Of a DNA stretch of 38,721 nucleotides, positions 1-7,051 are shown piece after piece. The position numbers and the translations under genes are program-made. The first letter of the stretch is position 1. Each line of letters begins with the position of its first letter. The notes under the pieces are model-generated. The model saw only the letters and a program-made list of their open reading frames with translations, was not told the DNA's origin and did no database searches. Source of the stretch: Citreicella sp. C3M06 (GTDB taxonomy: Bacteria > Pseudomonadota > Alphaproteobacteria > Rhodobacterales > Rhodobacteraceae). The stretch spans positions 1 to 38,721 of the forward strand of contig NZ_JAHKQA010000009.1 in the NCBI RefSeq assembly GCF_018860705.1, in the 5' to 3' direction.

Positions 1-366
1 GGCTCTGTTGCACAAAGCCGCTGATGGCCAAGCGGCCCCTTCCCCCGGACACACTTATCCTACAGCCTCGGTCACGGGTATGCCGAGTGCGGTGAGGCCG
101 TTCATGACGGCGACACGGATCTGTAGCTCGGCGACTTGGCGGTCAGGTTCTCGCGCCATGAGGCGTTGGCCCAACAGCTTCATGCAGTTCATTTTGGTCT
201 CAGCGCGACTTCGGCGATGGTAGCCTCTCCACTTCCGCCAAATCCTTCGTCCCAGGCGTTTCGATGCGCGGAGGGCTTCGTTGCGGGCAATCGCGCCTGC
301 GCTGTCGGGCTTCCAGAACTTGGCGTTCTTGCGGGGCGGGATGACGGCATGGGCGCCCCGGTTGGC

Positions 367-403
367 CCCTCTCGTGCATGTAAACATGCACTGCCGGGCA
401 GTG
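367..403. repeat. 37-bp palindromic insert, copy 1 (in IS transposase)
   Basis: On the plus strand it begins CCCTCTCG (367-374), has a 16-base palindrome TGCATGTAAACATGCA (375-390) and ends CTGCCGGGCAGTG (391-403). It separates codons DAI and ANRGAHA of the transposase; deleting exactly 37 bases rejoins them in frame. Its orientation relative to the transposase is opposite to copies 2-4. Confidence 0.9.
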
Positions 404-610
404 GATGGCATCGTGGCATTTGCGCATATCGTAGGCGCCGTCCGCGGTGACACTGCCTATCTCCTGATCGGGCGGGATCTGGCCCAAGAGTTCCGGCAGA
501 ATGGGCGCATCGCCGATGTCACTGCTGGTGAATTCGACGGCGCGGATTTCCAGCGTTTTTTCGTCGATCCCGAGGTGAACCTTGCGCCAGATACGGCGTT
601 TCGGGCCACC

Positions 611-647
611 CATTGCCCGCCAGCACATGCTTGCATGTGTGAGAGGG
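611..647. repeat. 37-bp palindromic insert, copy 2 (in IS transposase)
   Basis: Read on the minus strand it begins CCCTCTCA, has the palindrome CACATGCAAGCATGTG (624-639) and ends CTGGCGGGCAATG. It aligns without gaps to copy 1 in length and end sequences, while the central palindrome differs but stays self-complementary. It interrupts the transposase between ARKH and GGPKRRIW; removing 37 bases restores the frame. Confidence 0.9.
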
Positions 648-701
648 ATGCTTGCGCGCATTCCATTCTCCTTCACCCTCGACCTTGATCCCGGTGCTGT
701 C

Positions 702-742
702 CACTGCCCGGCAGGGCATTTCGAAGAAATGTCCCGAGAGGG
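702..742. repeat. 41-bp palindromic insert, copy 3 (in IS transposase)
   Basis: Read on the minus strand it begins CCCTCTCGGG, continues with the hairpin ACATTTC-TTC-GAAATG, and ends CCCTGCCGGGCAGTG. It lies between transposase codons ALHLLN and DSTGIKVEG; excision of 41 bases restores the frame. It is nearly the same as copy 4 in a different IS at the other end of the window, differing in the hairpin tip and the last bases. Confidence 0.9.
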
Positions 743-898
743 GTTCAGCAGGTGCAGTGCGCCTTGCGATCCTCGATATGGGATGTTCACGGCGAGGGTT
801 TTCTGGCGGCGTGAAAGCGTGCTGAAATCCGGCACCGACCAGTCCAGCCCGCTCAACTGCAGAAGGCTTTCGACGAAGCCTGTCGTTTGCCGGGTCGT

Positions 899-935
899 CA
901 TTGTCGCTCGGACCAATGGCGCGAACAATGACGAC
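899..935. repeat. 37-bp palindromic insert, divergent copy (in IS transposase)
   Basis: This insert has the same 37-base length and also breaks the frame, between FGM and TTRQTTGF, but its sequence differs from copies 1-4. Only the CATTG end resembles copy 2. Its arms GGTCGTCATTGT and ACAATGACGACC are perfect 12-base complements and extend into the flanking transposase codons. The exact ends are ambiguous because CAT is repeated. It may be a second family or a strongly diverged member. Confidence 0.72.
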
Positions 936-1413
936 CATGCCGAAAAGCACTTTCATCGTTAGGCAGGTCTGGATCGCGGCGTCGCTATAGATGGGCTGCC
1001 GACCGCGCTTGCCAGTCGGTTTGGCCTCCCACGTCAACTCGGGGTCGAACCAGACCCTCAGCGAGCCCCGGCGCTTGAGCGCTTCGTTGTAGGCCCGCCA
1101 GTTCTTGATCTTGTAGGTCGGGGGTGTCGGTCTGCTCATCCCCTCCAGTTATCGCACTGGATTCGCAAGCTAAATCCCTCACAGGCTTTGTGCAACAGAG
1201 CCCCGCCGCACCGCGCTGCGCCGCATGGCGGGCGTGTAGATGACAGGGGCAGTAGCCAACAGATAGACCGTATATCGGACGCCCGCACCGCCCATAGCCA
1301 CGGTTCGCGTTGAGGAAAGTTTCATTGGCAAAGAAGGCAGCATTAGTGAACCTCATTAATGCTAAACCATTGATATCCATGTGATGCTAAGGAAGACTTG
1401 AGTGACAATTCAC

Positions 1414-1441
1414 AAAAAAGACGCCTTCGGGCGTCTTTTTT
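1414..1441 (+). terminator. Rho-independent terminator upstream of rpmC
   Basis: GACGCC-TTCG-GGCGTC (1420-1435) is a perfect 6-bp stem with a UUCG tetraloop, preceded by six A and followed by six T (1436-1441). It can act on both strands. It would end a plus-strand transcript arriving from upstream and so separates the rpmC operon from it. Confidence 0.85.
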
Positions 1442-1480
1442 GTTGGGGCTTCGGGCGTCGCGTCCGCATCGCAAAGATCC

Positions 1481-1509
1481 TTGCCAAGCTGACGTAACGC
1501 GCCTATAGA
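1481..1509 (+). promoter_or_regulatory. Candidate sigma-70 promoter for the rpmC-rpmD operon
   Basis: TTGCCA (1481-1486), a 17-base spacer and TATAGA (1504-1509). It lies just after the terminator and 86 bases before the rpmC start. The -10 resembles that of the candidate rplO promoter (TATAGG). Confidence 0.65.
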
Positions 1510-1595
1510 GCGCCTTCATCCACCTCCACCGGGAATCAGGGTGACCCGCGTAACGACGGGGCTCTCCGGTGATGTTGTAACAAAGGAGCGACCAT

Positions 1596-1802
1596 ATGGA
1601 CGCGAAAGAGCTCAGCTCGAAGACCCCGGATCAGCTCCGGGATCAGCTTCTGGCGCTGAAGAAGGAGGCCTTCAACCTCCGCTTCCAGAAAGCCACCGGA
1701 CAGATCGAAAACTCTGCACGCATCCGTCAGGTGCGTCGCGATGTGGCACGCGTGAACACCGTGCTGAACCAGAAAGCCGCTGCCGCGGCTTCGGCGGAAT
1801 AA
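1596..1802 (+). CDS. rpmC: Large-subunit ribosomal protein uL29 (L29)
   Basis: Ribosomal protein L29, 68 aa, which binds 23S rRNA near the exit tunnel. The sequence has the L29 helical-hairpin pattern, with the typical [18 protein letters not shown] stretch and a [15 protein letters not shown] stretch, plus an alanine-rich tail. The ATG at 1596 is chosen because AAAGGAG lies 8 bases before it and the length fits the family. It is the first gene after a terminator and a promoter and probably heads this operon segment; rpsQ follows after 11 bases. Confidence 0.98.
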   Translation: MDAKELSSKTPDQLRDQLLALKKEAFNLRFQKATGQIENSARIRQVRRDVARVNTVLNQKAAAAASAE

Positions 1803-1813
1803 GGAGCAGACCC

Positions 1814-2140
1814 ATGCCCAAGCGTATCCTGCAAGGCACCGTGACCTCCACCGCCAACGCTCAGACCGTGACGGTTCAGGTGGTTCGCCGCTTCAAGCAC
1901 CCCGTGCTGCAGAAGACCATCAAGAAATCCAAGAAATACCGCGCCCATGACGAGGCAGGGTTGTTCACGGTCGGCCAGCAGGTCTCGATCCGCGAATGCG
2001 CGCCGAAGTCGAAGACCAAGCGCTGGGAAGTGATGACCGCCGACATGCTCGAAGAGCACAACGCGGCCCGCGCCGAGAACGCCAAGATCCAGCAAGAGTT
2101 GGATGCGCAGCGTCACGCGGAAAAGGAAGCCGCTCACTAA
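1814..2140 (+). CDS. rpsQ: Small-subunit ribosomal protein uS17 (S17) with C-terminal extension
   Basis: S17 is an OB-fold protein binding 16S rRNA in the 30S body. Residues 1-74 match the family ([10 protein letters not shown] at the start, [11 protein letters not shown] near 40, [13 protein letters not shown] near 65). The protein runs to 108 aa, whereas S17 is usually about 76-85 aa. The extra C-terminal part (from [12 protein letters not shown] to EKEAAH) is charged and alanine-rich and looks helical. The start follows AAGGAG. The frame is open further upstream to 1541, but that part overlaps rpmC and is not translated. Confidence 0.97.
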   Translation: MPKRILQGTVTSTANAQTVTVQVVRRFKHPVLQKTIKKSKKYRAHDEAGLFTVGQQVSIRECAPKSKTKRWEVMTADMLEEHNAARAENAKIQQELDAQRHAEKEAAH

Positions 2141-2150
2141 GAGCGCAGAC

Positions 2151-2171
2151 GGGCAGAGGTGACCTCTGCCC
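2151..2171. repeat. Perfect hairpin between rpsQ and rplN
   Basis: GGGCAGAGGT-G-ACCTCTGCCC is a perfect inverted repeat in the 87-base rpsQ-rplN spacer. A second weaker hairpin (CAGGGGACGAGTCCCTG) lies near 2192-2208. No T tract follows, so an RNA-processing or stabilising role is likelier than termination. Confidence 0.6.
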
Positions 2172-2227
2172 GTACGACTTTAGCGAAACCCCAGGGGACG
2201 AGTCCCTGAAGGTCGGGAGAAACTGAC

Positions 2228-2596
2228 ATGATCCAGATGCAGACCAATCTGGATGTCGCTGACAATTCCGGAGCCCGGAAAGTTCAGTGCATCAAGGTCC
2301 TCGGCGGCTCGCATCGCCGCTATGCATCGGTCGGCGATATCATCGTCGTCTCGGTGAAAGAGGCCATTCCGCGCGGCCGCGTGAAGAAAGGTGACGTCCG
2401 CAAGGCCGTCGTCGTGCGCACCGCCAAGGAAGTCCGTCGTGAAGACGGCACCGCCATCCGCTTCGACCGCAACGCGGCCGTGATCTTGAACAACGCGGGC
2501 GAGCCGGTCGGCACCCGTATCTTCGGGCCGGTCGTGCGTGAACTGCGTGCGAAGAACTTCATGAAGATCATCTCGCTTGCTCCGGAGGTGCTCTGA
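2228..2596 (+). CDS. rplN: Large-subunit ribosomal protein uL14 (L14)
   Basis: L14, 122 aa, the normal bacterial length. It forms part of the 50S interface and contacts L19 and the 30S subunit. The start [19 protein letters not shown] and the end [11 protein letters not shown] are highly characteristic, with the central [17 protein letters not shown] region present. GGGAGA precedes the ATG. Its stop overlaps the rplX start (TGATG at 2594-2598), so translation of the two is probably coupled. Confidence 0.99.
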   Translation: MIQMQTNLDVADNSGARKVQCIKVLGGSHRRYASVGDIIVVSVKEAIPRGRVKKGDVRKAVVVRTAKEVRREDGTAIRFDRNAAVILNNAGEPVGTRIFGPVVRELRAKNFMKIISLAPEVL

Positions 2597-2907
2597 TGGC
2601 TGCGAAACTCCGCAAAGGTGACAAGGTCGTCGTTCTGTCCGGCAAGGACAAGGGCCAGACCGGTACCATCGAAAGCCTCTCCCCGAAGGCCGGCAAGGCC
2701 GTCGTGGGTGGCCTGAACATGGCTATTCGTCACACCCGCCAGAGCCAGACGTCGCAGGGCGGCCGTCTTCCGGTGGCAAAGCCCATCGACCTGTCGAACC
2801 TGGCAATCGTCGATGCAAACGGCAAAGCGACCCGCGTTGGCTTCCGCATGGAAGGCGACAAGAAGGTCCGTTTCGCCAAGACCACGGGGGACGTGATCGA
2901 TGCTTGA
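2596..2907 (+). CDS. rplX: Large-subunit ribosomal protein uL24 (L24)
   Basis: L24, 103 aa, an assembly-initiating 50S protein. The KOW motif is at the N-terminus ([20 protein letters not shown]), followed by the family stretches [14 protein letters not shown] and [11 protein letters not shown]. It overlaps rplN by one base at the start and rplE by 8 bases at the end, a tightly coupled arrangement normal for the spc operon. Confidence 0.99.
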   Translation: MAAKLRKGDKVVVLSGKDKGQTGTIESLSPKAGKAVVGGLNMAIRHTRQSQTSQGGRLPVAKPIDLSNLAIVDANGKATRVGFRMEGDKKVRFAKTTGDVIDA

Positions 2908-3460
2908 TACCGCGACCTATACACCGCGCCTCAAGGACATGTTCCGCGAGACCATCAAGCCGGCGCTCATGGAAGAGTTCGGCTACAAGAACGCAATGCA
3001 GGTGCCGCGTCTGGACAAGATCGTCCTGAACATCGGCTGCGGCGCCGAGGCGGTTCGTGATTCCAAGAAGGCGAAATCGGCTCAGGAAGACCTGACCCGG
3101 ATCGCTGGCCAGCAGGCTCTGACCACCAAGGCAAAGAAGTCCATCGCTGGCTTCCGCGTCCGTGAAGAGATGCCGCTGGGTGCCAAGGTGACCCTGCGCG
3201 GTGACCGGATGTACGACTTCCTTGACCGTCTGATCGGTATCGCGATGCCCCGCATCCGCGACTTCCGTGGCGTGAAGCCGTCGTTTGACGGTCGTGGCAA
3301 CTTTGCCATGGGCATCAAGGAACACATCGTGTTCCCCGAGATCGAGTTCGACAAGGTCGACGAAGTCTGGGGCATGGACATCATCATCACCACCACCGCC
3401 GCAACCGACGCGGAAGCCAAGGCGCTGTTGAAGCATTTCAACATGCCCTTCAACGCCTGA
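2900..3460 (+). CDS. rplE: Large-subunit ribosomal protein uL5 (L5)
   Basis: L5, 186 aa, which binds 5S rRNA in the 50S central protuberance and contacts P-site tRNA. Visible landmarks are [18 protein letters not shown]-like [32 protein letters not shown] and a C-terminal [19 protein letters not shown] stretch. The start overlaps the end of rplX by 8 bases; rpsN follows after 14 bases with GGAGCGAGAG before its ATG. Confidence 0.99.
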   Translation: MLDTATYTPRLKDMFRETIKPALMEEFGYKNAMQVPRLDKIVLNIGCGAEAVRDSKKAKSAQEDLTRIAGQQALTTKAKKSIAGFRVREEMPLGAKVTLRGDRMYDFLDRLIGIAMPRIRDFRGVKPSFDGRGNFAMGIKEHIVFPEIEFDKVDEVWGMDIIITTTAATDAEAKALLKHFNMPFNA

Positions 3461-3474
3461 GGAGCGAGAGACAC

Positions 3475-3780
3475 ATGGCCAAGAAATCCATGATCGAACG
3501 CGAGAAGAAGCGCCAGGCGCTGGTGGAAAAATATGCCGCCAAGCGTGCCGCTCTCAAAGTGATCGCGACTGACGAAACCAAGCCTATGGAAGAGCGCTTC
3601 AAGGCCCGCCTCGCACTTGCGAAGCTGCCGCGCAACTCTTCGGCAACCCGCCTGCACAACCGTTGCCAGCTGACTGGCCGTCCGCACGCCTATTATCGCA
3701 AGCTCAAGGTCTCCCGGATCATGCTGCGCGAGCTGGGCTCGAACGGTCAGCTGCCCGGCGTCGTGAAGTCCAGCTGGTAA
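3475..3780 (+). CDS. rpsN: Small-subunit ribosomal protein uS14 (S14), zinc-free long form
   Basis: S14, 101 aa, a 30S head protein. The C-terminal half carries the conserved [20 protein letters not shown] and [14 protein letters not shown] stretches. It has only one cysteine and lacks the paired CxxC motifs of the short zinc-binding form, so it is the long zinc-independent type usual in proteobacteria. GGAG lies before the ATG. Confidence 0.99.
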   Translation: MAKKSMIEREKKRQALVEKYAAKRAALKVIATDETKPMEERFKARLALAKLPRNSSATRLHNRCQLTGRPHAYYRKLKVSRIMLRELGSNGQLPGVVKSSW

Positions 3781-3793
3781 GGAGGGTACTTAA

Positions 3794-4186
3794 ATGAACG
3801 ATCCTATCGGCGATATGCTCACCCGTATCCGCAACTCCCAGATGCGCGGCAAGTCGACTGTGTCGACCCCCGCATCCAAGCTGCGCGGCTGGGTTCTCGA
3901 CGTGCTGGCAGACGAAGGCTACATCCGTGGCTACGAAGCTGGCACCGACTCGAACGGTCACCCGACCCTCGAGATCAGCCTGAAGTACTTTGATGGCACC
4001 CCCGTCATTCGCGAACTGGCACGGGTCTCCACCCCTGGCCGCCGCGTCTACATGGGTGTCAAGGATATCCCGTCGGTCCGTCAGGGCCTCGGTGTGTCAA
4101 TTGTCAGCACGCCCAAAGGCGTGATGTCGGACGCAAACGCCCGCGCTGCCAATGTTGGTGGCGAGGTGCTCTGCACGGTATTCTAA
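3794..4186 (+). CDS. rpsH: Small-subunit ribosomal protein uS8 (S8)
   Basis: S8, 130 aa, an early 16S rRNA-binding protein; in E. coli it is also the translational repressor of the spc operon. The start [16 protein letters not shown] and the end [20 protein letters not shown] are typical. AAGGAGG precedes the ATG. I did not identify an S8-binding repressor site at rplE, so autoregulation here is only inferred from E. coli. Confidence 0.99.
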   Translation: MNDPIGDMLTRIRNSQMRGKSTVSTPASKLRGWVLDVLADEGYIRGYEAGTDSNGHPTLEISLKYFDGTPVIRELARVSTPGRRVYMGVKDIPSVRQGLGVSIVSTPKGVMSDANARAANVGGEVLCTVF

Positions 4187-4196
4187 GGAGGGACAC

Positions 4197-4730
4197 ATGT
4201 CTCGTATTGGGAAAAAGCCGGTCGAGCTGCCCTCGGGTGTTTCCGCATCCGTCAGCGGCCAGACCATCGAAGTGAAGGGGCCGAAAGGCACCCAGACCTT
4301 CCTTGCAACCGACGATGTCACCATCACGGTTGAAAACGACGCCATCTCGGTCACGCCGCGTGGCAACTCCAAGCGCGCGCGCCAGCAGTGGGGCATGTCC
4401 CGCACTGTGGTCGCGAACATGGTGCACGGTGTTCAGAACACCTTCAAGAAAGAGCTCGAGATCGTCGGCGTGGGTTACCGCGCGGCGCTTGCGGGCAAGG
4501 TCCTGAAGCTGAACCTTGGCTACAGCCACGATGTGAACTTCGACATTCCCGAAGGCATCACCGTGACTCTGCCGAAGCCGACGGAAGTGGTCATCGAAGG
4601 TCACGACCTTCAGCAGGTTGGTCAGGTTGCCGCGAACATTCGCGACTGGCGCCGGCCGGAGCCCTATAAGGGGAAGGGCATTCGCTACAAAGGCGAGTAC
4701 ATCTTCTCCAAAGAAGGCAAGAAGAAGTAA
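4197..4730 (+). CDS. rplF: Large-subunit ribosomal protein uL6 (L6)
   Basis: L6, 177 aa, a two-domain 50S protein near the sarcin-ricin loop. It starts [15 protein letters not shown] and ends with the signature [17 protein letters not shown] and [14 protein letters not shown]. The frame is open further upstream, but the ATG at 4197 follows AAGGAGGG by 6 bases and gives the family start; the upstream ATG at 4152 lies within rpsH and is rejected. Confidence 0.99.
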   Translation: MSRIGKKPVELPSGVSASVSGQTIEVKGPKGTQTFLATDDVTITVENDAISVTPRGNSKRARQQWGMSRTVVANMVHGVQNTFKKELEIVGVGYRAALAGKVLKLNLGYSHDVNFDIPEGITVTLPKPTEVVIEGHDLQQVGQVAANIRDWRRPEPYKGKGIRYKGEYIFSKEGKKK

Positions 4731-4741
4731 GGACGCAGAAC

Positions 4742-5101
4742 ATGGCACTCAGCAAACGGGAACTGTTCCTCAAGCGCCGCCTGCGCGTCCGGAACAAGCT
4801 TCGCAAGGTGAACGCCGGCCGCGTGCGGCTGTCGGTCCACCGCTCGAACAAGAACATCAGCGTGCAGCTGATCGACGACGTGAACGGCGTGACGCTCGCC
4901 GCGGCCTCCTCGATGGAGAAGGACCTCGGTGTCGTCGGCAAGGGCAACGTGGAGGCCGCCACCAAGGTGGGCGCCGCGCTGGCCGAGCGCGCCAAGGCAG
5001 CTGGTGTGAGCGAAGCTTACTTCGACCGCGGCGGCTTCCTTTTCCACGGCCGCGTCAAGGCACTTGCCGACGCAGCCCGCGAAGGTGGTTTGAAGATCTG
5101 A
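4742..5101 (+). CDS. rplR: Large-subunit ribosomal protein uL18 (L18)
   Basis: L18, 119 aa, a 5S rRNA-binding protein of the central protuberance. It shows [20 protein letters not shown], the [12 protein letters not shown] stretch and the closing [20 protein letters not shown] with a C-terminal GGLKI. It lies 11 bases after rplF with AAGGA before the ATG. A 187-base gap with two hairpins follows before rpsE, unusually wide for this operon. Confidence 0.99.
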   Translation: MALSKRELFLKRRLRVRNKLRKVNAGRVRLSVHRSNKNISVQLIDDVNGVTLAAASSMEKDLGVVGKGNVEAATKVGAALAERAKAAGVSEAYFDRGGFLFHGRVKALADAAREGGLKI

Positions 5102-5106
5102 TCGCT

Positions 5107-5160
5107 CTGGCGCCCCGCGCCAGACGATCAACCTGCGGGGCGGCTGCTGTCGCCCCGTTT
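5107..5160 (+). promoter_or_regulatory. Two GC hairpins in the rplR-rpsE gap, possible attenuator
   Basis: CTGGCG-CCCCG-CGCCAG (5107-5123) is followed by CGGGGCG (5136-5142) pairing with CGCCCCG (5151-5157), then TTT. The second hairpin is terminator-like but has a short T stretch, so it might reduce rather than stop read-through into rpsE. The rest of the gap (5161-5288) shows nothing I recognise. Confidence 0.45.
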
Positions 5161-5288
5161 CCTGTAGGCGGGCCTTGGCGCGCCTCGATGATCCGGGAGA
5201 CGCCGTGTTTGTGACATGGCGCACTCACCTGGATTGACCCAAGATCCGGTGCGCTCGCGCGTGCCGACCCTGAACAAAGGAATGCCTC

Positions 5289-5861
5289 ATGGCAGAACGT
5301 GATAACCGCCGGGAAGGCCGTGGTCGCCGCGACCGCGAAGACGCCACCCCGGAATTCGCAGACCGTCTCGTCGCGATCAACCGCGTCTCGAAGACCGTGA
5401 AGGGCGGCAAGCGCTTTGGCTTCGCAGCACTCGTGGTTGTCGGTGACCAGAAGGGCCGCGTCGGCTTCGGCAAAGGCAAGGCGAAAGAGGTCCCCGAGGC
5501 CATCCGCAAGGCCACCGAGCAGGCGAAGCGCAAGATGATCCGCGTGCCGCTGCGCGAAGGTCGCACGCTGCACCACGACATCGAAGGCCGCCATGGCGCT
5601 GGCCGCGTCGTGATGCGGACCGCCCCGCAAGGTACCGGTATCATCGCCGGTGGTCCGATGCGTGCCGTTTTCGAAATGCTCGGCGTGCACGATGTTGTCG
5701 CCAAGTCGATCGGCTCGCAGAACCCTTACAACATGATCCGCGCCACGCTCGACGCGCTCACGAAGAACAACTCGCCCCGCAACGTCGCGCAGCGTCGTGG
5801 CAAGAAGGTCGCAGACATTCTTCCGAAGCGCGAAGACGCGCACGTGACCGAGGAGGCCTGA
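5289..5861 (+). CDS. rpsE: Small-subunit ribosomal protein uS5 (S5)
   Basis: S5, 190 aa, which helps decoding fidelity and mRNA entry. The double-stranded-RNA-binding domain is visible ([20 protein letters not shown]), then [19 protein letters not shown] and the C-terminal domain with [16 protein letters not shown] and [15 protein letters not shown]. The N-terminal 20 residues are strongly charged, with repeated R, E and D. AAAGGAATGCCTC precedes the ATG. rpmD follows after 4 bases. Confidence 0.99.
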   Translation: MAERDNRREGRGRRDREDATPEFADRLVAINRVSKTVKGGKRFGFAALVVVGDQKGRVGFGKGKAKEVPEAIRKATEQAKRKMIRVPLREGRTLHHDIEGRHGAGRVVMRTAPQGTGIIAGGPMRAVFEMLGVHDVVAKSIGSQNPYNMIRATLDALTKNNSPRNVAQRRGKKVADILPKREDAHVTEEA

Positions 5862-5865
5862 ACTC

Positions 5866-6054
5866 ATGGCTAAGACCATCGTCGTCAAGCAGATCGGCTC
5901 GCCGATCCGTCGCCCTCAGGTTCAGCGCAAGACCCTCATCGGTCTGGGCCTGAACAAGATGCACAAGACCCGCGAACTCGAGGACACCCCCTCGGTGCGC
6001 GGCATGGTTGCGGCAATCCCGCACCTGGTCGAGATCATCGAAGAGCGCGGCTGA
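5866..6054 (+). CDS. rpmD: Large-subunit ribosomal protein uL30 (L30)
   Basis: L30, 62 aa, the usual length for the short bacterial form. It contains [20 protein letters not shown] and [20 protein letters not shown]. In the canonical spc operon rplO comes next on the same strand. Here the gene is followed by a terminator, and the next gene is the oppositely oriented aapP; rplO is found on the minus strand at 22771. This is one edge of the proposed inversion. Confidence 0.99.
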   Translation: MAKTIVVKQIGSPIRRPQVQRKTLIGLGLNKMHKTRELEDTPSVRGMVAAIPHLVEIIEERG

Positions 6055-6076
6055 AGCCAGTTCTCTATGTGAAACG

Positions 6077-6106
6077 AAACGCCCCGGAGCTTGCTCCGGG
6101 GCGTTT
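6077..6106. terminator. Terminator after rpmD
   Basis: AAACGCCCCGGAGC (6077-6090), loop TT and GCTCCGGGGCGTTT (6093-6106) form a perfect 14-base inverted repeat ending in T on the plus strand. It closes the rpmC-rpmD transcript and is symmetrical enough to work on the minus strand too. Confidence 0.85.
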
Positions 6107-6201
6107 TGCGTTTCCGCATGGGCCGGTGGTTTCGGGCTGTGCGGCAAGGGGCAGCCGCTGGACGCCGCACAAGCCTATTCCGAGGGTGATCGGCGGCACA
6201 G

Positions 6202-6232
6202 AAAAAGGCCCGCTCCTGCGAGCGGGCCTTTT
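6202..6232. terminator. Terminator after aapP
   Basis: AAAAAGGCCCGCTC (6202-6215), loop CTGC and GAGCGGGCCTTTT (6220-6232) form a near-perfect hairpin with A and T tracts on either side. It serves the minus-strand aap operon. The inversion edge should lie between this and the preceding terminator. Confidence 0.88.
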
Positions 6233-6250
6233 GGGGTCGTGGCAGGGGGC

Positions 6251-7039
6251 TCAGTGCCCGAGGATCTGGCTCAGGAACAGCTTGGTGCGTTCGTGCTGCG
6301 GGTTGTTGAAGAACTCCTTAGGCTCGTTCTGTTCGACGATCTGGCCCGCGTCCATAAAGATCACCCGGTTCGCCACCGCCTGCGCAAAGCCCATCTCGTG
6401 GGTCACGCAGAGCATGGTCATGCCTTCTTCGGCAAGGCTGACCATGGTGTCGAGCACCTCCTTGATCATCTCGGGATCGAGCGCCGATGTCGGCTCGTCA
6501 AACAGCATGATGCGCGGCCTCATGCACAGCGAGCGCGCGATGGCCACCCGCTGCTGCTGACCACCGGACAGCTGGCCGGGGTACTTATGCGCCTGCTCGG
6601 GGATCTTCACCTTCTCAAGGAAGTGCATGGCCGTAGCCTCGGCTTCCTTCTTGGGGATCTTGCGCACCCAGATCGGCGCAAGCGTGCAGTTTTCAAGAAT
6701 GGTGAGATGCGGGAACAGGTTGAAATGCTGGAACACCATCCCGACTTCGGAGCGGATCTTGTCGATGTTCTTGAGGTCCGACCCCAGTTCGGTGCCATCG
6801 ACGATGATCTTGCCCGCCTGATGTTCCTCGAGCCGGTTGATGCAGCGGATCATCGTCGATTTGCCCGACCCGGACGGGCCGGCGATGACGATCCGCTCAC
6901 CGCGATGCACCGTCAGGTCGATGTCGCGCAGCACGTGGAAACTGCCGTACCACTTGTTCATCTTGGTGATCTGGATGGCGATCTCGTCCGAAACCTGCAT
7001 CTGGCTGCGGTCGATGTTTTCGGTCGCGTTTGGTTGCAT
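6251..7039 (-). CDS. aapP: General L-amino-acid ABC transporter, ATP-binding subunit
   Basis: ATPase of a polar amino-acid importer of the Aap/Bzt type, 262 aa, cytoplasmic and membrane-associated. Walker [10 protein letters not shown] is at residues 54-62, the signature [15 protein letters not shown] in the middle, Walker [13 protein letters not shown] after it and the switch His in CVTHEMGFA. It is the last gene of aapJ-aapQ-aapM-aapP, 12 bases after aapM, and is followed by a terminator. The order and subunit set match the AapJQMP/BztABCD family, which carries a broad range of L-amino acids; specificity here is inferred from homology only. Confidence 0.96.
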   Translation of the reverse strand: MQPNATENIDRSQMQVSDEIAIQITKMNKWYGSFHVLRDIDLTVHRGERIVIAGPSGSGKSTMIRCINRLEEHQAGKIIVDGTELGSDLKNIDKIRSEVGMVFQHFNLFPHLTILENCTLAPIWVRKIPKKEAEATAMHFLEKVKIPEQAHKYPGQLSGGQQQRVAIARSLCMRPRIMLFDEPTSALDPEMIKEVLDTMVSLAEEGMTMLCVTHEMGFAQAVANRVIFMDAGQIVEQNEPKEFFNNPQHERTKLFLSQILGH

Positions 7040-7051
7040 GATCAGGTGTCC

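Larger units (their letters stand above)
55..1139 (-). pseudogene. IS5-family (IS903-like) transposase, split by four palindromic inserts
   Basis: DDE transposase read on the minus strand from ATG at 1139 to the stop at 55. The start (MSRPTPPTYKIKNWRAYNEA) and end (GIPVTEAVG) match the IS903-like transposases I know. The frame changes four times, each at a short palindromic insert (899-935, 702-742, 611-647, 367-403). Removing these 37, 41, 37 and 37 bases leaves 933 bases, one uninterrupted 310-aa frame with no other lesion. Candidate catalytic residues are the Asp of DSTGIKVEG, the Asp of TADGAYD and the Glu of RAETKMN. As it stands no full-length protein is made unless ribosomes bypass the inserts. 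It is either recently inactivated or part of an IS lineage that carries these inserts. Confidence 0.92.
1..1202 (-). mobile_element. IS5-family insertion sequence (IS903-like group)
   Basis: Bases 1-19 (GGCTCTGTTGCACAAAGCC) and 1184-1202 are perfect inverted repeats of each other. They enclose one transposase gene on the minus strand, the layout of IS5-family IS903-like elements. The element is 1202 bp; without the four internal palindromic inserts it would be about 1050 bp, the usual size for this group. The left flank lies outside the window, so the target duplication (9 bp is usual in this group) cannot be checked; the right flank starts CCGCCGCAC. It lies about 390 bp upstream of rpmC. 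Boundaries are seen directly; the group assignment rests on recognising the transposase. Confidence 0.93.
1203..1595. other. Spacer between IS and rpmC
   Basis: No convincing gene is seen in these 393 bases. The part around 1300-1420 is richer in A and T than its surroundings and holds a 7-base inverted repeat (AGCATTA at 1339-1345, TAATGCT at 1357-1363). A terminator (1414-1441) and then a promoter (1481-1509) follow. In most bacteria rplP lies directly upstream of rpmC; it is absent here, and whether the IS displaced it or whether this lineage has a spacer cannot be told from the window. Confidence 0.6.
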
